Source: G963666705 sp963666705 (GTDB taxonomy: Bacteria; Pseudomonadota; Alphaproteobacteria; CADEGL01). From it: 64,000 bases of DNA. The position numbers were made by a program, and so were the translations under genes. Below, one piece after another: positions 62,003 to 64,000 of the stretch. The stretch covers positions 124,001 through 188,000 of the forward strand of contig CAXXKO010000016.1 of NCBI GenBank assembly GCA_963666705.2, given 5' to 3'. Position 1 is the first letter of the stretch; every line of letters starts with the position of its first letter. The notes below the pieces were generated by a model. It was not told the DNA's origin. It did not search any database and saw only the letters and a program-made list of their open reading frames with translations.

Positions 62003-62049
62003 AGGAGCGTCGACAAGGCTCGAAGCGTGAAGGCCGTGAGCCGCGCCCG

Positions 62050-63999
62050 TCAAATCAGCTGCCGCTTCGCCAACCCATAGAATGCGCCTCTTGCCTCCAT
62101 GAGCTGCTCATAGGTACCGGTTTCGGCAATCCGTCCTGCTTCGAGCACCAGGATCTTGTCCGCATTGCGGACGGTGCTGGGCCGGTGTGCGATGACCAGG
62201 CGCGTGACATTCAGTTTGTCGATGCTTTCCTGGACAACCGCCTGGGTAAGGTTGTCGAGCGCACTCGTGGCTTCATCCAGAAAGACGATGCATGGGTCGC
62301 CCACCAATGCCCGTGCGATCATCAACCGCTGGCGCTGGCCGCCCGACAGGGTGCCGGCGTCTTCCGACACGAAGGTATCCAGCCCCATGGGGAAACTCTC
62401 GATGTCATCGGCGAAGGCCGCGCGCCGGGCGGCTTCCATCACCTCTTCATCGGGCAGCATCCGGGCACCGGCAATGTTGTCATAGAGCGATCCGGGCAGC
62501 AGCCCCACCGATTGCAGCACCGTGCCGATCTGCTGTCGGACCCGGCGCGGATCGAGACCGGCTAGATCGTGGTCTCCGTAGAACACCGTGCCGGATTCTG
62601 GGCGTTCGAAGCCAAGCAGCAACCGGAATACGGATGATTTGCCCGCACCCGAGGGACCGACCAGGGCGACGAATTCCCCCGGCTCGGCCGTAAAGCTGAT
62701 CTTGTCGAGGACCAGCGGCCCCCCTTCGGTGTAGCGAAAAGAGACATCGTTGAACGAGAACCGTCCCGACAGTGGACCCGGATCCGCAGCCGCCCCCATC
62801 ACTTCCTGTTCCGCTCTGAGCAGCGGTGCCGCGCGGCGGAACAGCGGTGTGACGGAGACGATCGCGCCGAGTGCCAGGCCCATGGAGCTGATTGCCGCGA
62901 CGAACTGCCCGAATGCCGCATTGAATGCGGCAAAGGCTGACAGACTGATGGGCTCGGTTCGTACGCCCGCGACCAGGATTGCGCCCAGAATGCCGAGCGA
63001 TCCGATTACCGCCAGAAATGTCGATTGCAACACCCCAAGGCGGCCCGATTGCCACAATCGGCGCTGTTGCTCGGAAAACAGAATCGACCATTGCGCGAAT
63101 CCACGTTCCTCGGCGCCGGCAAGCTTCAGTTTCTCGACACCGCCGAGCAGCGCCAGGACGCGGCTGGTCACCGCGCCCTGTACGTTGCGGTAGGCATATT
63201 CGTAGCGGAGCTGGCGCCGGGCCAAAAGCCACAGGATGCCGACGGATACCAGCGCAAAGGTGACGCCGAAGAGTGCAAGCCCTACATCGTAGATCAGCAT
63301 CAGAATGAAGCTGACGACCGAGAACAGCCCGCTCAGCACGGCACCGAACACTGGCCCGGTCAGCAGCTGGCGGCCTTCATCGACGGCCAGCACCCGGCGC
63401 ACCAGATCACCGGTCGAATATTGCCGAAAGAATGTGGACGGCAGCCGTAGCACCCGGTCCCAGATCGCGGCCTGAAGCCGCATATTGACAAGCGTCTCGA
63501 GACGGATGGTCAGAAGCGCGCGCGTTACCCCAAGCCCGAATACACCAAGCGCCCCGGCACCAACCAGGATCGCCATCTCGTGAAGCAATTTCGTCCGGCC
63601 ATCGGGAATGGCCGTGGCGACGACCGCCGCCGTCGCGATCGGGACGATCAATCCGAGCAACATGGCGAGAACCGCGGCGATGATGACCGCGCGAAGTTGC
63701 CCAAATGAATTGTGGAGTGAAAACCGTACGAGGCTCTTGACGGACGCTTCTTCCGGCAACCCCGGATAGAGCTGGAATCCGGTCGAATGGATATCCGCCG
63801 CAAGCGCCTTGTTCATGGGGTTGAATCTACCTAGCTCCGGGTCCTGCACGAAATACCGCCGGCGCCGCCAGATCAACGCCACCGGTTTATCCATGCTTGT
63901 CCGCCACGCCACGAGCGAAGGCCCCTCCTGACGCCACCAGTCGCCTTCCAGCGAGACCTCCCGGGACCGGAACTCGGAGGCCAAAGCCAGCTGCCGCAA
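62050..63999 (-). CDS. NHLM bacteriocin-system ABC transporter, permease/ATP-binding protein, partial at N-terminus
   Basis: 649 residues are visible; the start lies beyond the window. A variable N-terminal domain (MDKPVALIWRRRRYFVQDPE) is followed by six membrane segments (about 125-410) and an ABC ATPase: Walker A VGPSGAGKSSVFRLL, signature TLSGGQRQRLMIARAL, Walker B CIVFLDEATSALD, His loop VIAHRPSTV. It resembles the NHLM transporter lacking a peptidase domain, so leader removal must be done by another protein. It points toward the precursors and would export the product. Confidence 0.88.
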   Translation of the reverse strand: MRQLALASEFRSREVSLEGDWWRQEGPSLVAWRTSMDKPVALIWRRRRYFVQDPELGRFNPMNKALAADIHSTGFQLYPGLPEEASVKSLVRFSLHNSFGQLRAVIIAAVLAMLLGLIVPIATAAVVATAIPDGRTKLLHEMAILVGAGALGVFGLGVTRALLTIRLETLVNMRLQAAIWDRVLRLPSTFFRQYSTGDLVRRVLAVDEGRQLLTGPVFGAVLSGLFSVVSFILMLIYDVGLALFGVTFALVSVGILWLLARRQLRYEYAYRNVQGAVTSRVLALLGGVEKLKLAGAEERGFAQWSILFSEQQRRLWQSGRLGVLQSTFLAVIGSLGILGAILVAGVRTEPISLSAFAAFNAAFGQFVAAISSMGLALGAIVSVTPLFRRAAPLLRAEQEVMGAAADPGPLSGRFSFNDVSFRYTEGGPLVLDKISFTAEPGEFVALVGPSGAGKSSVFRLLLGFERPESGTVFYGDHDLAGLDPRRVRQQIGTVLQSVGLLPGSLYDNIAGARMLPDEEVMEAARRAAFADDIESFPMGLDTFVSEDAGTLSGGQRQRLMIARALVGDPCIVFLDEATSALDNLTQAVVQESIDKLNVTRLVIAHRPSTVRNADKILVLEAGRIAETGTYEQLMEARGAFYGLAKRQLI

Positions 64000-64000
64000 G

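Overview
The window is GC-rich alphaproteobacterial DNA, best matching a Rhodospirillales-like lineage. The evidence is gene content: an ethylmalonyl-CoA/methylmalonyl-CoA-type mutase, PhaR with short PHA synthase genes, acetyltransferase-type MetA, class II B12-dependent ribonucleotide reductase, DUF2125, GluQ-RS and a ChvG/ChvI-like two-component pair. The left 29 kb is mostly core metabolism. The right 35 kb is dense in insertion sequences and short non-autonomous repeats.

Layout. 1-9 kb: mutase end, membrane protein, GST, PLP decarboxylase, an ACT-like gene with an ISNCY-type element in its stop codon, an ABC binding protein with a clear terminator, a NUDIX protein, a frameshifted methyltransferase and GluQ-RS. 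9-21 kb: an unknown gene next to a Rieske oxygenase, GST, methyltransferase, metA, a tyrosine-pathway operon (chorismate mutase, HisC-like aminotransferase, TyrA), DUF2125 and ChaC. 21-29 kb: nrdJ carrying a 375-residue LAGLIDADG intein, then the PHA genes phaR, phaE-like, phaC, phaA and phaB (phaB is frameshifted); perfect or near-perfect TTGCA-N-TGCAA palindromes precede phaR and phaA. 29-42 kb: IS630, LysR with an MFS exporter, gene debris, an MHS-type transporter, DUF1326, quinone oxidoreductase, a second Rieske oxygenase, an AlkA-like glycosylase, carboxylesterase, an IS1111-type element inside a repeat, a PagL-like protein and tRNA-Arg(CCT). 42-54 kb: response regulator plus a histidine kinase split by IS1595, nested repeats with an IS1182 relic, pentapeptide protein, two cupins flanking an agmatine-deiminase-like protein, and a PhyH dioxygenase.

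54-64 kb is a RiPP locus. It has a LanM-type lanthipeptide synthetase with a ProcM-like CCG zinc motif, two NHLP-family precursor genes, a decayed third leader, and an NHLM-type ABC transporter that runs off the window. The locus is being broken up: IS3 sits exactly at the lanM start codon, IS256 splits the Cys-rich precursor, and lanM has a late frameshift.

The most unusual pattern outside the RiPP locus is a set of short repeat families (called B, C and D here) and an IS1182 element that share CTAG at their ends. They are nested in one another, and they repeatedly abut TAG stop codons. Seven IS families occur in 64 kb, several with readable target duplications that allow the original genes to be reconstructed.
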